From assembly GCA_937871285.1 (NCBI GenBank), contig CALMQS010000097.1:62001-126000 (forward strand): a stretch of DNA of 64,000 bases, in the 5' to 3' direction. Source of the DNA: an uncultured Sphingobacteriales bacterium. GTDB taxonomy: Bacteria > Bacteroidota > Bacteroidia > Chitinophagales > Chitinophagaceae. Position numbers and translations under genes: made by a program. Positions 17,530 through 26,574 of the stretch are shown here, piece by piece. The notes beneath the pieces are model-generated. The model saw nothing but the letters and a program-made list of their open reading frames with translations. It had not been told where the DNA came from and did no database searches. The number at the start of each line of letters is the position of its first letter. The first letter of the stretch is position 1.

Positions 17530-18582
17530 TTAATACGACCAAAGATCCTGTTCGTAATTAAAAATGGTGGTTTTAATATCCTCGCCCTGTAACAACCGAA
17601 GCACATCATCTTTTACATATTGCTTCAAATAAAGATCATACGGGTTGTCGAGTGTAGACTTAACTATATAACTTCCGAAGAAACGGCTTTCAAACAATTC
17701 TTCCCAGCTCATACGTGCTCCGTAGTTTTTACCATTATATACCTCAAATTTGGCAAGTGCAGGCCGCATATCGGGGTAGTATACCCAAAATATGGGAGCA
17801 GAGCCAATTTCCTGTCCGGTAACTTTATCGAAGTAGGTTTTTACCGGGGCAACTCCCAGTATCCTCACGTACATCCTGGAGGACTCTTTATCAAATACCC
17901 ATTCTTCTTTAATTCTGAATTTGGTAATATCGTCCATATTAAACTCTTCGCACACCACAGATTCTTTCATAATCCCTTTTGACAAGGTAGGGTCTTTTTC
18001 CGTATCGGGCACCATTATGGTATCGCAGGAACCTGCCAGCTTTGAGCCGATCTGATCCAACGTCATGGGCGTAGTAAAGCGGTCATCTATGGATGCGTCA
18101 AAAGCCGTAACCTCACCACTTTTAATGGTATTGAGTAAAATGGCAATAAAACGCTGGTTACCATTATCATCGTCTGCTTTATACCGGAAGGGAAGGTTTA
18201 CTTTTTCGCGGATATCAATCTCCCTCCACACTTTCTCCCTGTAAATGGCATCGTCTTCGCGAATGTTCTCATACGCCAGCGGTGTACGGTCTTTCACAAG
18301 GTTCATCTCTATCGCATTGTCGTTACGCAGTGATTTCCTTATGGTATCCATCTTTAAAGGATCCTGCTTTGGCGGCGCCTTTACAATCATGGTATCCTGT
18401 TTGGCCACACCAAGATTAGCGTCGGCAACATTAGCCTGTGTTTTCTTAGCTGTTGTTTTTTTAGCAGGTGCGGTTGTTTTCCGCGTGGTTTTTTTCCGCG
18501 GTGCGGTTTGCGCATCAGCGGCATTAACCACCATTCCAAAAGCCACTGCCAGCAAAGCGTATTTCGCAAATTTCCATTTCAT
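17530..18582 (-). CDS. gldN: GldN (PorN), type IX secretion ring component
   Basis: About 350 residues. A signal peptide (KYALLAVAFGMVVNAADAQ) is followed by a Lys/Thr/Ala-rich low-complexity linker, then the conserved GldN domain: 'REDDAIYREKVWREIDIREKVNLPF', 'FDASIDDRFTTPM', 'FRIKEEWVFDKESSRMYVRILG', 'PIFWVYYPD' and 'MSWEELFESRFFGSYI'. GldN binds GldK in the periplasmic ring beneath the outer membrane of the T9SS. A TTG at 18588 could extend it by two codons, but ATG 18582 directly precedes the signal peptide. It is the last gene of the gldKLMN operon, followed by a terminator. Confidence 0.94.
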   Translation of the reverse strand: MKWKFAKYALLAVAFGMVVNAADAQTAPRKKTTRKTTAPAKKTTAKKTQANVADANLGVAKQDTMIVKAPPKQDPLKMDTIRKSLRNDNAIEMNLVKDRTPLAYENIREDDAIYREKVWREIDIREKVNLPFRYKADDDNGNQRFIAILLNTIKSGEVTAFDASIDDRFTTPMTLDQIGSKLAGSCDTIMVPDTEKDPTLSKGIMKESVVCEEFNMDDITKFRIKEEWVFDKESSRMYVRILGVAPVKTYFDKVTGQEIGSAPIFWVYYPDMRPALAKFEVYNGKNYGARMSWEELFESRFFGSYIVKSTLDNPYDLYLKQYVKDDVLRLLQGEDIKTTIFNYEQDLWSY

Positions 18583-18638
18583 GGTCAAAAGTGTTAAATA
18601 ACTAAAACAAATGATAAAACATTATATAAACAGGCATA

Positions 18639-20162
18639 TTACCTCAATATAAACGATAATGGCTTTAAAGTAATCGTTCTCCCGTCCGGCCCCCTGGCTT
18701 TGATATTATCAATATAAACGCCTCTTCCCGGTTTCAGGTTATTTACCAATGAAGCAGCGCTTCCACCCCAACGCGGACCGTTATTGGCAATAGGGTTGTA
18801 ATCCGGACTGCTTAAATCGGCGATCGTATAGCTGACTACTTCATACAAAGCTTCAAATTCAGAGTTTTGCAGCACAGCCCTTACACCGCCCATTGCTTTA
18901 AACTGCGCAGTAGATACCTGCCCGCCTTCAAAAGTACCTACCATACCTGTGGCAGGAGGAAGATATTTTACGCGGAAAGCTACTTTACCTACCGATTTGC
19001 CATCTACCATTACATTTACGTTCGCCTCACCTGGCTGTTCGGGCTTAGCAATATATTTGCTTCCGCCGGCTTTTGAAACTCTTCCGTTACTGATAGAAGC
19101 ACTTACTTTTTCACTACCGGCACCTGCGGTAATAGTCAAAGGATTGTCTACACCCACATACAATACATTCATTTTATCTGCCATTACGGCTACACCCGAA
19201 GGCTGACCAACCGTGTACTCAAACACCTTGCTGATGGTTTTTTCTTCACCGGTAGCCGGGTCAGGGTATTTAACATCAATATTCATTTTGTGGGGGCCCG
19301 AACCGCCGGCCGGCATTTTTACATCCGCCACCCCGTTAGCACCTACTGTAACCGCGTTACCGTTAATAAACACTTTAGGCATAACGCTGGCATTAAAGGC
19401 GCCTAACCCGGCTTTGATCTCTAATTGCTCGCCCGGCATCAGATAAGTAGCGTTAGCCCCGATCATTGGTTCAAACTTGTCGAAAATAACTTTTACATCG
19501 CCAATTTTCTTGAAACAGAAAGAAGCCACTTTGTTCTCGGTATTTTTAACATCATTTTGAAATTTACTGAGAATGGTAAGCGCTGCAATGGTAGGCGTCA
19601 TATGAAAATAAGCAGCCGACCAGTCCTGGTTGGTGTTACCAGCCTGCGAAACCGGCTTTTCCGTATTGACAGGCAGGTTATGGTCAAACTCTTTTGCAAT
19701 TTCGGGATCAATGGAAAGAATATCCTTTTTATACTGTTCCAGAGCCAAACGGAGTTCTTCTCCTTTTCCTTCGGTACCCATTATGCGGGTAGCCGCATCA
19801 AGGTTATCAATTTTAAAAGTGGTATCACCCTTTTCAGGATCATACCCGCTTCCTCTTTTTAAACCATCTTTTAAATTATCAATATAAACAGTCAGTTTTG
19901 CAGAAAGCGCTTGCACCTGGTCTGCCTTGGGCTTCCAGATAGCCGCTTTTTCGCGGGTTTTTGGATCTTCCAGGCTGGCTGCAAATGCATCATATATTTC
20001 TGATGTGGCTGAAGACAGCGTGCTGTTGGATTTTACCAGGCTGCTGTCAATCGTTTTAAAGGCATTAATGATTTCGGCAGATACGTTCAGCGCCAGCATT
20101 GCTGTAAGCACCAAATACATCATGTTGATCATCTTCTGCCGTGGCTCTTTAGGTAGTGACAT
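18639..20162 (-). CDS. gldM: GldM (PorM), type IX secretion motor subunit
   Basis: 507 residues, the usual GldM length. It begins MSLPKEPRQKMINMMYLVLTAML with the single N-terminal membrane span carrying the conserved Arg/Lys-Met-Ile-Asn-Met-Met-Tyr motif. The long periplasmic part holds tandem domains ending in '..GPDGRTITLKPLSFILR'. GldM spans the periplasm and, with GldL, forms the proton-driven rotary motor that powers T9SS and gliding. It sits between gldL and gldN in the conserved order. Confidence 0.96.
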   Translation of the reverse strand: MSLPKEPRQKMINMMYLVLTAMLALNVSAEIINAFKTIDSSLVKSNSTLSSATSEIYDAFAASLEDPKTREKAAIWKPKADQVQALSAKLTVYIDNLKDGLKRGSGYDPEKGDTTFKIDNLDAATRIMGTEGKGEELRLALEQYKKDILSIDPEIAKEFDHNLPVNTEKPVSQAGNTNQDWSAAYFHMTPTIAALTILSKFQNDVKNTENKVASFCFKKIGDVKVIFDKFEPMIGANATYLMPGEQLEIKAGLGAFNASVMPKVFINGNAVTVGANGVADVKMPAGGSGPHKMNIDVKYPDPATGEEKTISKVFEYTVGQPSGVAVMADKMNVLYVGVDNPLTITAGAGSEKVSASISNGRVSKAGGSKYIAKPEQPGEANVNVMVDGKSVGKVAFRVKYLPPATGMVGTFEGGQVSTAQFKAMGGVRAVLQNSEFEALYEVVSYTIADLSSPDYNPIANNGPRWGGSAASLVNNLKPGRGVYIDNIKARGPDGRTITLKPLSFILR

Positions 20163-20238
20163 GATTTTTCAGGATTTAATGTATACGAATCAAGGGTTAA
20201 TAAGAAATGGATTGAATATTCAACCCATCCGTTCAAAA

Positions 20239-21000
20239 TTATCTGCCCTGCATTGCAGACAGCATATTGCCATACACATTATTCAGACTTCCTAAGTTTT
20301 TAGCCAGTAAGCCAATTTGTTCCTGTGTCTTTTTAGCGTCTTCTACACTACCCTGCATGGTTTGTGAAGCCTGTACCAGGTTGCTGTAAAAGCCGTTCAT
20401 CGCTTTTAAATGGTTATTCGTATCCTGTAACTCCAATTCGTAAATCGTATTTAAAGAAGATAAATTTTTAGTAAGCGTTTGTACCTGATCATGGAACTGC
20501 CTGGTAGATTCAGAAGCTTCGCTAAAGGTTTTTGCTGTATTGGCAGCGCCAAGATAAGCATCCTTAACTGTGTCTAATGCCTGGGAGGCGGCTTTTGTTT
20601 TAGCAGTATACTCACCGGTAACCGCAGTAATATCGGCTATATCAGACATTTTTTCAACCGTTAATCCAAACTTGCTGAAATTATCGCCTAAGCGTTGCAG
20701 ATTGGCAGGGTTAATAGCTGCATCCTGCAACATCTTATCCATAGATGCCAGTGCAGGATTTCCTCCGCTAACAGCACCGCCTTTAAAAGCTTCCGCAATT
20801 TCTTTCATTTCACCACCGGGAGGCGGTAAAAATGCGTAGGCTAAAAATATTGCCGCTTCTGTTAAAAGCCCAACCGTAAGCATCACATCGGCAAAGGGTT
20901 TGTGAAGAATTTTGGCCCATGCGCCAAAAATTACTACTGCTGCGCCAACACACACTAAAACGTTAACGAGTCTTTCGGTGGATCTGTTTGTGCCTGCCAT
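20239..21000 (-). CDS. gldL: GldL (PorL), type IX secretion motor subunit
   Basis: 253 residues with two membrane helices in the first 75 residues ('LVNVLVCVGAAVVIFGAWAKILH' and 'MLTVGLLTEAAIFLAYAFLPP'). The second contains the conserved glutamate (TEAAIF) implicated in proton-driven rotation. The cytoplasmic C-terminus is helical and predicted coiled-coil, with repeated Ala/Lys/Gln segments. It partners with GldM in the inner membrane. A 169-bp spacer separates it from gldK upstream, with 76 bp to gldM downstream. Confidence 0.96.
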   Translation of the reverse strand: MAGTNRSTERLVNVLVCVGAAVVIFGAWAKILHKPFADVMLTVGLLTEAAIFLAYAFLPPPGGEMKEIAEAFKGGAVSGGNPALASMDKMLQDAAINPANLQRLGDNFSKFGLTVEKMSDIADITAVTGEYTAKTKAASQALDTVKDAYLGAANTAKTFSEASESTRQFHDQVQTLTKNLSSLNTIYELELQDTNNHLKAMNGFYSNLVQASQTMQGSVEDAKKTQEQIGLLAKNLGSLNNVYGNMLSAMQGR

Positions 21001-21169
21001 AAAAAAGAGAGTTTTTTGTTTTTTAAAGGGTTTTTCTTTTTAGATTTCAAAAGGTAATGATCATGCTATGCCGGGCCATATAAACCTATATAACACCACA
21101 CAAGCATAAATAGTTCGGATATTGTACAGTTGTTTTTAAGCTAAGCAATTGGTTGGTAGCCGCCTTGCG

Positions 21170-22450
21170 TTATCTGCGTTTGCCAGATGGCGGAAGATCA
21201 ATTACACAACGGAAACCTATATAGGATTTTGCTGTATCCTGGTATTCGTACGTACGGGTACTCACCTGAAGGAAATAACCAACGTCTTTCCAGCTACCAC
21301 CACGCAAAACTTTACGTTTCATGCGGGGAGGATCACTGTCTTTTGCATTCCAGCGAATATCCGGGTTCATGTCGTGCTGAAAGTTGTAAGCGCCTTCGTA
21401 AAAAATAGAAGAGGTCCATTCTGCCACATTTCCTGCCATATTATATAATCCAAAGTCATTCGGCCAGTAAGCGTCTGCACGAACAGGATATAAACCTCCG
21501 TCCTCAGCATAATTACCACGTCCGGGCTTAAAGTTAGCCAGTAAGCAGCCTTTTTTATTTCTCAGGTAATAGCCACCCCAGGGAAAGGGCGCCTGTGAAC
21601 GTCCGCCACGTGCGGCGTATTCCCATTCTGCTTCTGTAGGCAAACGGAAATCCGACTCCTGGGTTCTTTTCTGGGATTCCAGGAAGCTGTTCAGGTATTT
21701 TGTTCTCCATTCGGTAAACGCAACCGCCTGCTTCCAGGTTACCCCTACAACAGGGTAATTACCAAAAGCGGGATGAGAAAAATATCTTTTCGACATCGGT
21801 TCGTTGTAAGAGTAAGAAAAATCTCTTATCCAAACCAGTGTATCGGGGTAAATAGGAATATCTTTTTTAACTATAAACTTAGAACGCGCCTGTGTTGCGT
21901 TTTCCTTCCGGGAAGCTTCTTTATAGTCGAATGTTTCTGAGTGATACACCATCTTTCCCGCATCGAGTTCTTTTTTGCCAAATATGCGGTTATCCGGAGA
22001 AACGATCATAGCATCTAACTGCTCAACGGTTTTGGGATCATTCCACTTAATGGTTTGGATTTTCTTCCAGTCGAGGCTGTTGCCGTCTTTGGATTTATAA
22101 CCCAGTTTATCACCGGCAATGGAATCACGAACCCAGTTTACAAACTGGCGGTATTCATTATTGGTGATCTCCGTCTCGTCCATCCAGAAACCATTGATGG
22201 TAATTTGTTTATTACGGGCGGTAAACGCATAATTGATATCCTCGTCGCTGGCCCCCATATGAAACGTTCCCTGGGGAATATACACCATGCCGGGAGGCTT
22301 CGGAAGCGTATATTTTCCTCCTGGTGCAACTCCATGCAACTGACCATCTTTTGGTAAGCCTTTAGATGATTTCAACTTGCCACAACTTGCAAACACCATA
22401 CTCAGTGCAGCAATTATAACGAGGTTAAGTAACAGGCCTTTCATTTTCAT
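21170..22450 (-). CDS. gldK: GldK (PorK), type IX secretion outer ring lipoprotein
   Basis: 426 residues. It is a lipoprotein (MKMKGLLLNLVIIAALSMVFASC, with a lipobox ending at Cys) followed by a formylglycine-generating-enzyme/SUMF1-like fold: 'VYIPQGTFHMGASDED', 'GFWMDETEITNNEYRQFVNW', 'PVVGVTWKQAVAFTEWR', 'RLPTEAEWEYAARGG', 'WPNDFGLYNMAGNVAEWTSS' and 'VLRGGSWKDVGYFL'. In GldK this fold is structural: it forms the ring with GldN at the outer membrane. ATG 22444 is an equally possible start. It is the first gene of gldKLMN, with a -7 box 25 bp upstream. Confidence 0.95.
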   Translation of the reverse strand: MKMKGLLLNLVIIAALSMVFASCGKLKSSKGLPKDGQLHGVAPGGKYTLPKPPGMVYIPQGTFHMGASDEDINYAFTARNKQITINGFWMDETEITNNEYRQFVNWVRDSIAGDKLGYKSKDGNSLDWKKIQTIKWNDPKTVEQLDAMIVSPDNRIFGKKELDAGKMVYHSETFDYKEASRKENATQARSKFIVKKDIPIYPDTLVWIRDFSYSYNEPMSKRYFSHPAFGNYPVVGVTWKQAVAFTEWRTKYLNSFLESQKRTQESDFRLPTEAEWEYAARGGRSQAPFPWGGYYLRNKKGCLLANFKPGRGNYAEDGGLYPVRADAYWPNDFGLYNMAGNVAEWTSSIFYEGAYNFQHDMNPDIRWNAKDSDPPRMKRKVLRGGSWKDVGYFLQVSTRTYEYQDTAKSYIGFRCVIDLPPSGKRR

Positions 22451-22475
22451 ACAAATAGCTTAAAGGGTATATGGA

Positions 22476-22483
22476 CAAATATA
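22476..22483 (-). promoter_or_regulatory. -7 box for gldKLMN
   Basis: TATATTTG on the minus strand, a perfect TAnnTTTG, 25 bp before the first gldK ATG in an otherwise AT-rich 160-bp gap. Confidence 0.5.
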
Positions 22484-22611
22484 GATGAAATATTAATTTA
22501 AATTTTCGACGTTTTGAATATTATATTTTTTTTAGCGTACGGGGTCAAAAATACCCGGAAACACAAGTGATATAAACGATAGGCGCCCCAAGTTATTGTG
22601 CTTTTTCTCCT

Positions 22612-24669
22612 TTATCTTTTCCTTTCCTGCTCAATGAGTTGTATTACATCAGCCACCTTTTCTACCGGTTGTAAGCAGGAATAATTGCGGCATAAATAGA
22701 TATAGGTTTTGTCTTTAACGTGCCGGCCGGTCAGCAAGGGGAAATCAGCATCGTTTCCCGGAGCAGACTGGATCACTTTATTGGGCAAATAATGCGCTGC
22801 AATATCTGAAGCAACGTCTTTATAACGATTACCCACCACCGCTATTTCATTTAACCCATAAAAAATATCATACGTTATAGCTGCCCACATTCCAAACGAG
22901 GTTGGATATTTTACAATTACTCCGTTTAAGGAAGTGCACATGGCTAACGCCCGGGCCCTCCATGCGGCATTATCAAAAACAAGTGACAAATAATGCAAAT
23001 TCCAAGCCATTATTGAGTTACCCGCAGGAGTGGCCCCATCATATACCTCTTTTATACGCAAAATAACATCCTGCTGGTTGCGGTGCGTATAAAAAAAGAA
23101 GCCTGTTTCCGCTTCGCTAAAATTATCAATGATCAACTCCATCAATTGCTTCGATGTGAGTAAATAATCCCGGTTTCCGGTAATTTCCTGCAAGCAAATA
23201 AGCGCCTGAACCAGGAAAGCATAATCATCTAAAAAGGCGGGATGCCTGCTTACCCCGTTTTTATACGCGTGCAACCAGCTTCCCGTATGCCCATCCCTGA
23301 ACTTACGCAGCAAAAACGCCATATTTTTTTGGGCTGACTGCTTATACCTTTCTTCTCCCAATGCCGCATAGGCTTTACTGCAGGCCATGTTCATCAATGC
23401 ATTCCAGCTCAGCAAAATTTTGTCGTCTAACAGCGGGGGAACTCTTTTCTGCCGAACTTCCAAAAGCCGGGTTCTGCAATAATGTAAAGTAGCCGCTATG
23501 GTTGCCTTATCCAATTTATGTTGAGCGGCAAATTCATCTAAGGGTTGCAGTACGCTTAAAATATTCCGGTGTTCCCAGTTGCCTTCTTCACTGATACCAT
23601 AATATTTACAAAAAACAGCCGCATCTTCCTGTAATACCGATTCAATTTCTTTTTTATTCCAAACATAGTATTTGCCCTCCACACCCTCGCTGTCTGCATC
23701 CAGTGCGGAAAAAAAACCACCTTCTTCGCTCATCAGCTCACGCTCAATAAAATCCATCGTGTGTCCTATCGTATCCGCGTATAATTGATTTTTGGTAAGC
23801 TGGTAAGCCTCACTCAGTACAATCACCAGTAAGGCATTATCATAAAGCATCTTCTCAAAATGAGGCACCAGCCATTTACTGTCGGTAGCATACCGCGCAA
23901 ATCCTCCTCCCAACTGGTCATATATACCTCCGTAAATCATTTTATCAAGGCTTAATAAAGCCTGATGCAAAGCTTTTTCATTTTGCGTATAAAAAAAATG
24001 CCGCAGCAGAAACTGTATGGTAAATGTTTGGGGAAACTTGGGCGCTCTTCCAAATCCGCCGTCTTTGGTATCGGCAGACTGCATAATGTGCTCAAAAATG
24101 GTATTGAACTGCCCGGTTGTGGTGTTTTCTATACCGGAAGGCTTTGTTATGCCAAAAGTATTGGATTGCAACAGGTGGCCGGTAAGGTTTTCTGCCTGCG
24201 ATTCTATTTCACCGCGTTTATCCCTGAAAGCATTAACCACACCCTGCAGCACCTGCTGCCACGAGGGCCGGTTAGACACCGGGGAAGGGGGGAAATAAGT
24301 ACCTCCATAAAAGGGCTTCCTGGAAGGTGTTAAAAATACATTAAGGGGCCAGCCTCCGCTTCCAGTCATGGTTTGAACCGCATTCATGTAAATGTGGTCA
24401 AGGTCGGGTCTTTCCTCGCGGTCTATTTTAATATTAATGAAATGTTCATTCATGATAGCCGCCACGCTTTCATCCTCAAAGCTTTCCCTTTCCATTACAT
24501 GACACCAGTGACAGGCGGCATAACCAATGCTCACTAATATTGGCTTATTTTCCTTCTCTGCTTTTTTAAGGGCTTCTTCGTTCCAGGGGTACCAGTTAAC
24601 GGGATTATAGGCATGCTGCAGCAAATAGGGGCTGGTTTCATGTATGAGATGATTAGTAAATACACCCAT
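22612..24669 (-). CDS. Thioredoxin domain-containing protein (DUF255, YyaL/SPATA20 family)
   Basis: 685 residues, full length for the family. The N-terminal thioredoxin-like DUF255 domain has '[23 protein letters not shown]', '[20 protein letters not shown]' (CHWCH in place of CxxC) and '[14 protein letters not shown]'. The remainder is an (alpha/alpha)6 barrel like N-acylglucosamine epimerases and glycosidases ('[33 protein letters not shown]', 'LLSWNALM', '[11 protein letters not shown]', '[15 protein letters not shown]'). No substrate is established for bacterial members. It lies 20 bp downstream of hemD and is probably co-transcribed with it. Confidence 0.92.
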   Translation of the reverse strand: MGVFTNHLIHETSPYLLQHAYNPVNWYPWNEEALKKAEKENKPILVSIGYAACHWCHVMERESFEDESVAAIMNEHFINIKIDREERPDLDHIYMNAVQTMTGSGGWPLNVFLTPSRKPFYGGTYFPPSPVSNRPSWQQVLQGVVNAFRDKRGEIESQAENLTGHLLQSNTFGITKPSGIENTTTGQFNTIFEHIMQSADTKDGGFGRAPKFPQTFTIQFLLRHFFYTQNEKALHQALLSLDKMIYGGIYDQLGGGFARYATDSKWLVPHFEKMLYDNALLVIVLSEAYQLTKNQLYADTIGHTMDFIERELMSEEGGFFSALDADSEGVEGKYYVWNKKEIESVLQEDAAVFCKYYGISEEGNWEHRNILSVLQPLDEFAAQHKLDKATIAATLHYCRTRLLEVRQKRVPPLLDDKILLSWNALMNMACSKAYAALGEERYKQSAQKNMAFLLRKFRDGHTGSWLHAYKNGVSRHPAFLDDYAFLVQALICLQEITGNRDYLLTSKQLMELIIDNFSEAETGFFFYTHRNQQDVILRIKEVYDGATPAGNSIMAWNLHYLSLVFDNAAWRARALAMCTSLNGVIVKYPTSFGMWAAITYDIFYGLNEIAVVGNRYKDVASDIAAHYLPNKVIQSAPGNDADFPLLTGRHVKDKTYIYLCRNYSCLQPVEKVADVIQLIEQERKR

Positions 24670-24689
24670 TCAGCTAAATTCGAAAACAA

Positions 24690-25466
24690 TTATTTTTTGT
24701 TGCTGCTCAAAAACTTTTCGAGCGCTGCCACCATGGAAGGGGTTTCGGGAGCGGGCGCTTTAATATGCAGCGTTAATCCTGCTTCTTCTATGGCCTTAGA
24801 AGTATTATTTCCAAAAGCGCCTATCCTGGTTCCGTTTTGTTTATACAGGGGAAAATTCTCTAACAGGCTTCTTACTCCGCTTGGGGTAAAAAAGCATATT
24901 ACATCAAACTCAAATTTTGTAAGCACCTGCTTCACATCATTGCTGATCGTTCTGTACATGAACGGCGTGGCAAATTCGCATTTATTGGCTTTAAGCCAGT
25001 TAATGATATCGTTATCCTGCTGATTTTCAGAACAGGGATACAAAAACTGCTCATTTTCTTTATGTTTATTAATTACTTCAAACAGGCTTTTATTGGTACC
25101 ATCGGCTCCATAAAACACCTTTCGCTTCCTGTAAAGAATAAATTTTTGAAGATATAAAGCCACCGCCTCCGTTATGCAAAAATATTTGGTATCCTGCGAT
25201 ACGGCTATTTTAAGCTCTTCGCATATCCGAAAAAAATGGTCAATGGCATGCCTGCTGGTGAATATTACGGCACTATATTGACTAATATCAATCTTTTGCT
25301 TGCGAAAATCCTTGGAAGGCAAGCCTTCCAGCCTTATAAACGGGTAAAACTCCAGCTCAACACTGTGTTTTCGTGCCAGTTCAAAGTAAGGGGATTTATC
25401 CGAATCCGGGCGTGGTTGGGTTATCAGGACCTTTTTAATAGACATAGTAGAACTGCTTACTGCCAT
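24690..25466 (-). CDS. hemD: Uroporphyrinogen-III synthase
   Basis: About 258 residues. HemD is a poorly conserved two-lobed enzyme that closes hydroxymethylbilane to uroporphyrinogen III. Visible features are 'VLITQPRPDSDKSPYFELARKH' at the N-terminus (typical of Bacteroidota members), 'YSAVIFTSRHAIDHFF', 'GTNKSLFEVI', 'DVICFFTPSGVRSLLENFP' and 'GNNTSKAIEEAGL'. The frame extends to a TTG at 25535, overlapping the previous gene, but a perfect -7 box at 25514-25521 argues for ATG 25466 or ATG 25445 as start. It is followed by the DUF255 gene. Confidence 0.85.
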   Translation of the reverse strand: MAVSSSTMSIKKVLITQPRPDSDKSPYFELARKHSVELEFYPFIRLEGLPSKDFRKQKIDISQYSAVIFTSRHAIDHFFRICEELKIAVSQDTKYFCITEAVALYLQKFILYRKRKVFYGADGTNKSLFEVINKHKENEQFLYPCSENQQDNDIINWLKANKCEFATPFMYRTISNDVKQVLTKFEFDVICFFTPSGVRSLLENFPLYKQNGTRIGAFGNNTSKAIEEAGLTLHIKAPAPETPSMVAALEKFLSSNKK

Positions 25467-25513
25467 TTTCTCCTGTTTAACTATATGTTTATCTTTATTA
25501 GGCAATGATTTTG

Positions 25514-25521
25514 CAAAGTTA
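25514..25521 (-). promoter_or_regulatory. -7 box for hemD inside the end of the DUF4271 gene
   Basis: TAACTTTG on the minus strand, a perfect TAnnTTTG; its TAA is the stop codon of the DUF4271 gene. A start about 41 nt upstream of ATG 25466 would give hemD its own promoter. Confidence 0.45.
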
Positions 25522-26514
25522 CGAACTTCTGACAAACAAATGTAACAGGAGTTTGTAAATCACTAATACCGGTATAATTTCAAACCCGCCTACATATAGA
25601 ACAAGATGCAATAGGCTAATTCTCAATTCATTACGAAACCCCGTAAAAGAAAGAATAAACCTGTAAACCAATAATGCCGATAACAGCACAATAGAAATGG
25701 TAAAAGCTACCTGTTGAAGCATTGGATCTCCGAAAGCCAGTACCAGCATTAGTGGTATTAATAATATTGATAATATTTTATTGATCAAAAAAACAATAAA
25801 AATATAAGAATCTGCTGCTGTTTGCTGCCCAAACATCCAGCCGGTTAGTTTCAAAATAAAATATTTTCCTATATAGATGAAGGTTATACTAAAAAAACAA
25901 ATAGTAAATAATAACCATGGCTGCAGGCTATAACTGGTGGTATATGTTATAACAAGGTAACTAAACAGGGCTGCGCTAAAAACAAAGAAGATATTAAAAA
26001 GCAGAGTGGTCATACCAGCCTGCTGAAGCTGATCCCGTATTTGTTTTTGCCGGAATGCCGATCGCCAGAAAACATTGAATACGTCCTGGAAATATTTGGG
26101 AAAGCCAACCCTTAATATTCCCAGGAAAAACAACGTGCCGCAAAAAATATAAAACAATTCATCTTTACTCTCCGGCGTATACCACTTTGAAGGCATGTAA
26201 ACAACATCGTTGCTAACACTATAATACGGGTGACCCGCAATATAGGGCAATATAGCATTCCCGTAAAGCGCCAAAGGGGAAGGAACATTTTGGGCGAGCT
26301 CCGGCACCGTATCGGCAGGTATATGCACCTGCTCCTGCTTTACCTGCTTAATAACAGGAATGATCTTTTTCCTGACCGGCTCAGGAGCTAAGGTATCCTG
26401 CGCAGGTGTTGTCTGCGCAGGAGGCGGCTTTACACCGGAAGAATCATCCTGGCCATATACGGCAGCAATTAAACCAACCTGCAGAACCACCCATATTAAC
26501 AGGATCCTTCTCAA
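25519..26514 (-). CDS. DUF4271 family membrane protein
   Basis: 331 residues. It has an N-terminal signal-like segment (ILLIWVVLQVGLIAAVYGQ), a Pro/Thr/Gln-rich stretch, then seven or so hydrophobic spans starting near residue 122 ('LFYIFCGTLFFLGILRVGFPKYFQDVFNVFW', 'LLLFTICFFSITFIYIGKYFILKLTGW'). This matches the DUF4271 family of Bacteroidota inner-membrane proteins, whose role is unknown. Neighbours are hemD downstream (the stop codon overlaps the hemD promoter) and the BamA-like gene upstream. A -7 box lies 21-28 bp before the start. Confidence 0.8.
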   Translation of the reverse strand: MRRILLIWVVLQVGLIAAVYGQDDSSGVKPPPAQTTPAQDTLAPEPVRKKIIPVIKQVKQEQVHIPADTVPELAQNVPSPLALYGNAILPYIAGHPYYSVSNDVVYMPSKWYTPESKDELFYIFCGTLFFLGILRVGFPKYFQDVFNVFWRSAFRQKQIRDQLQQAGMTTLLFNIFFVFSAALFSYLVITYTTSYSLQPWLLFTICFFSITFIYIGKYFILKLTGWMFGQQTAADSYIFIVFLINKILSILLIPLMLVLAFGDPMLQQVAFTISIVLLSALLVYRFILSFTGFRNELRISLLHLVLYVGGFEIIPVLVIYKLLLHLFVRSS

Positions 26515-26534
26515 TTGTTGAATGTTTTATGCTG

Positions 26535-26542
26535 CAAAAATA
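26535..26542 (-). promoter_or_regulatory. -7 box for the DUF4271 gene
   Basis: TATTTTTG on the minus strand, a perfect TAnnTTTG, 21 bp before the ATG at 26514. Confidence 0.45.
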
Positions 26543-26574
26543 TCTGAATCATAATGATTGTTTCAAAACTTATA

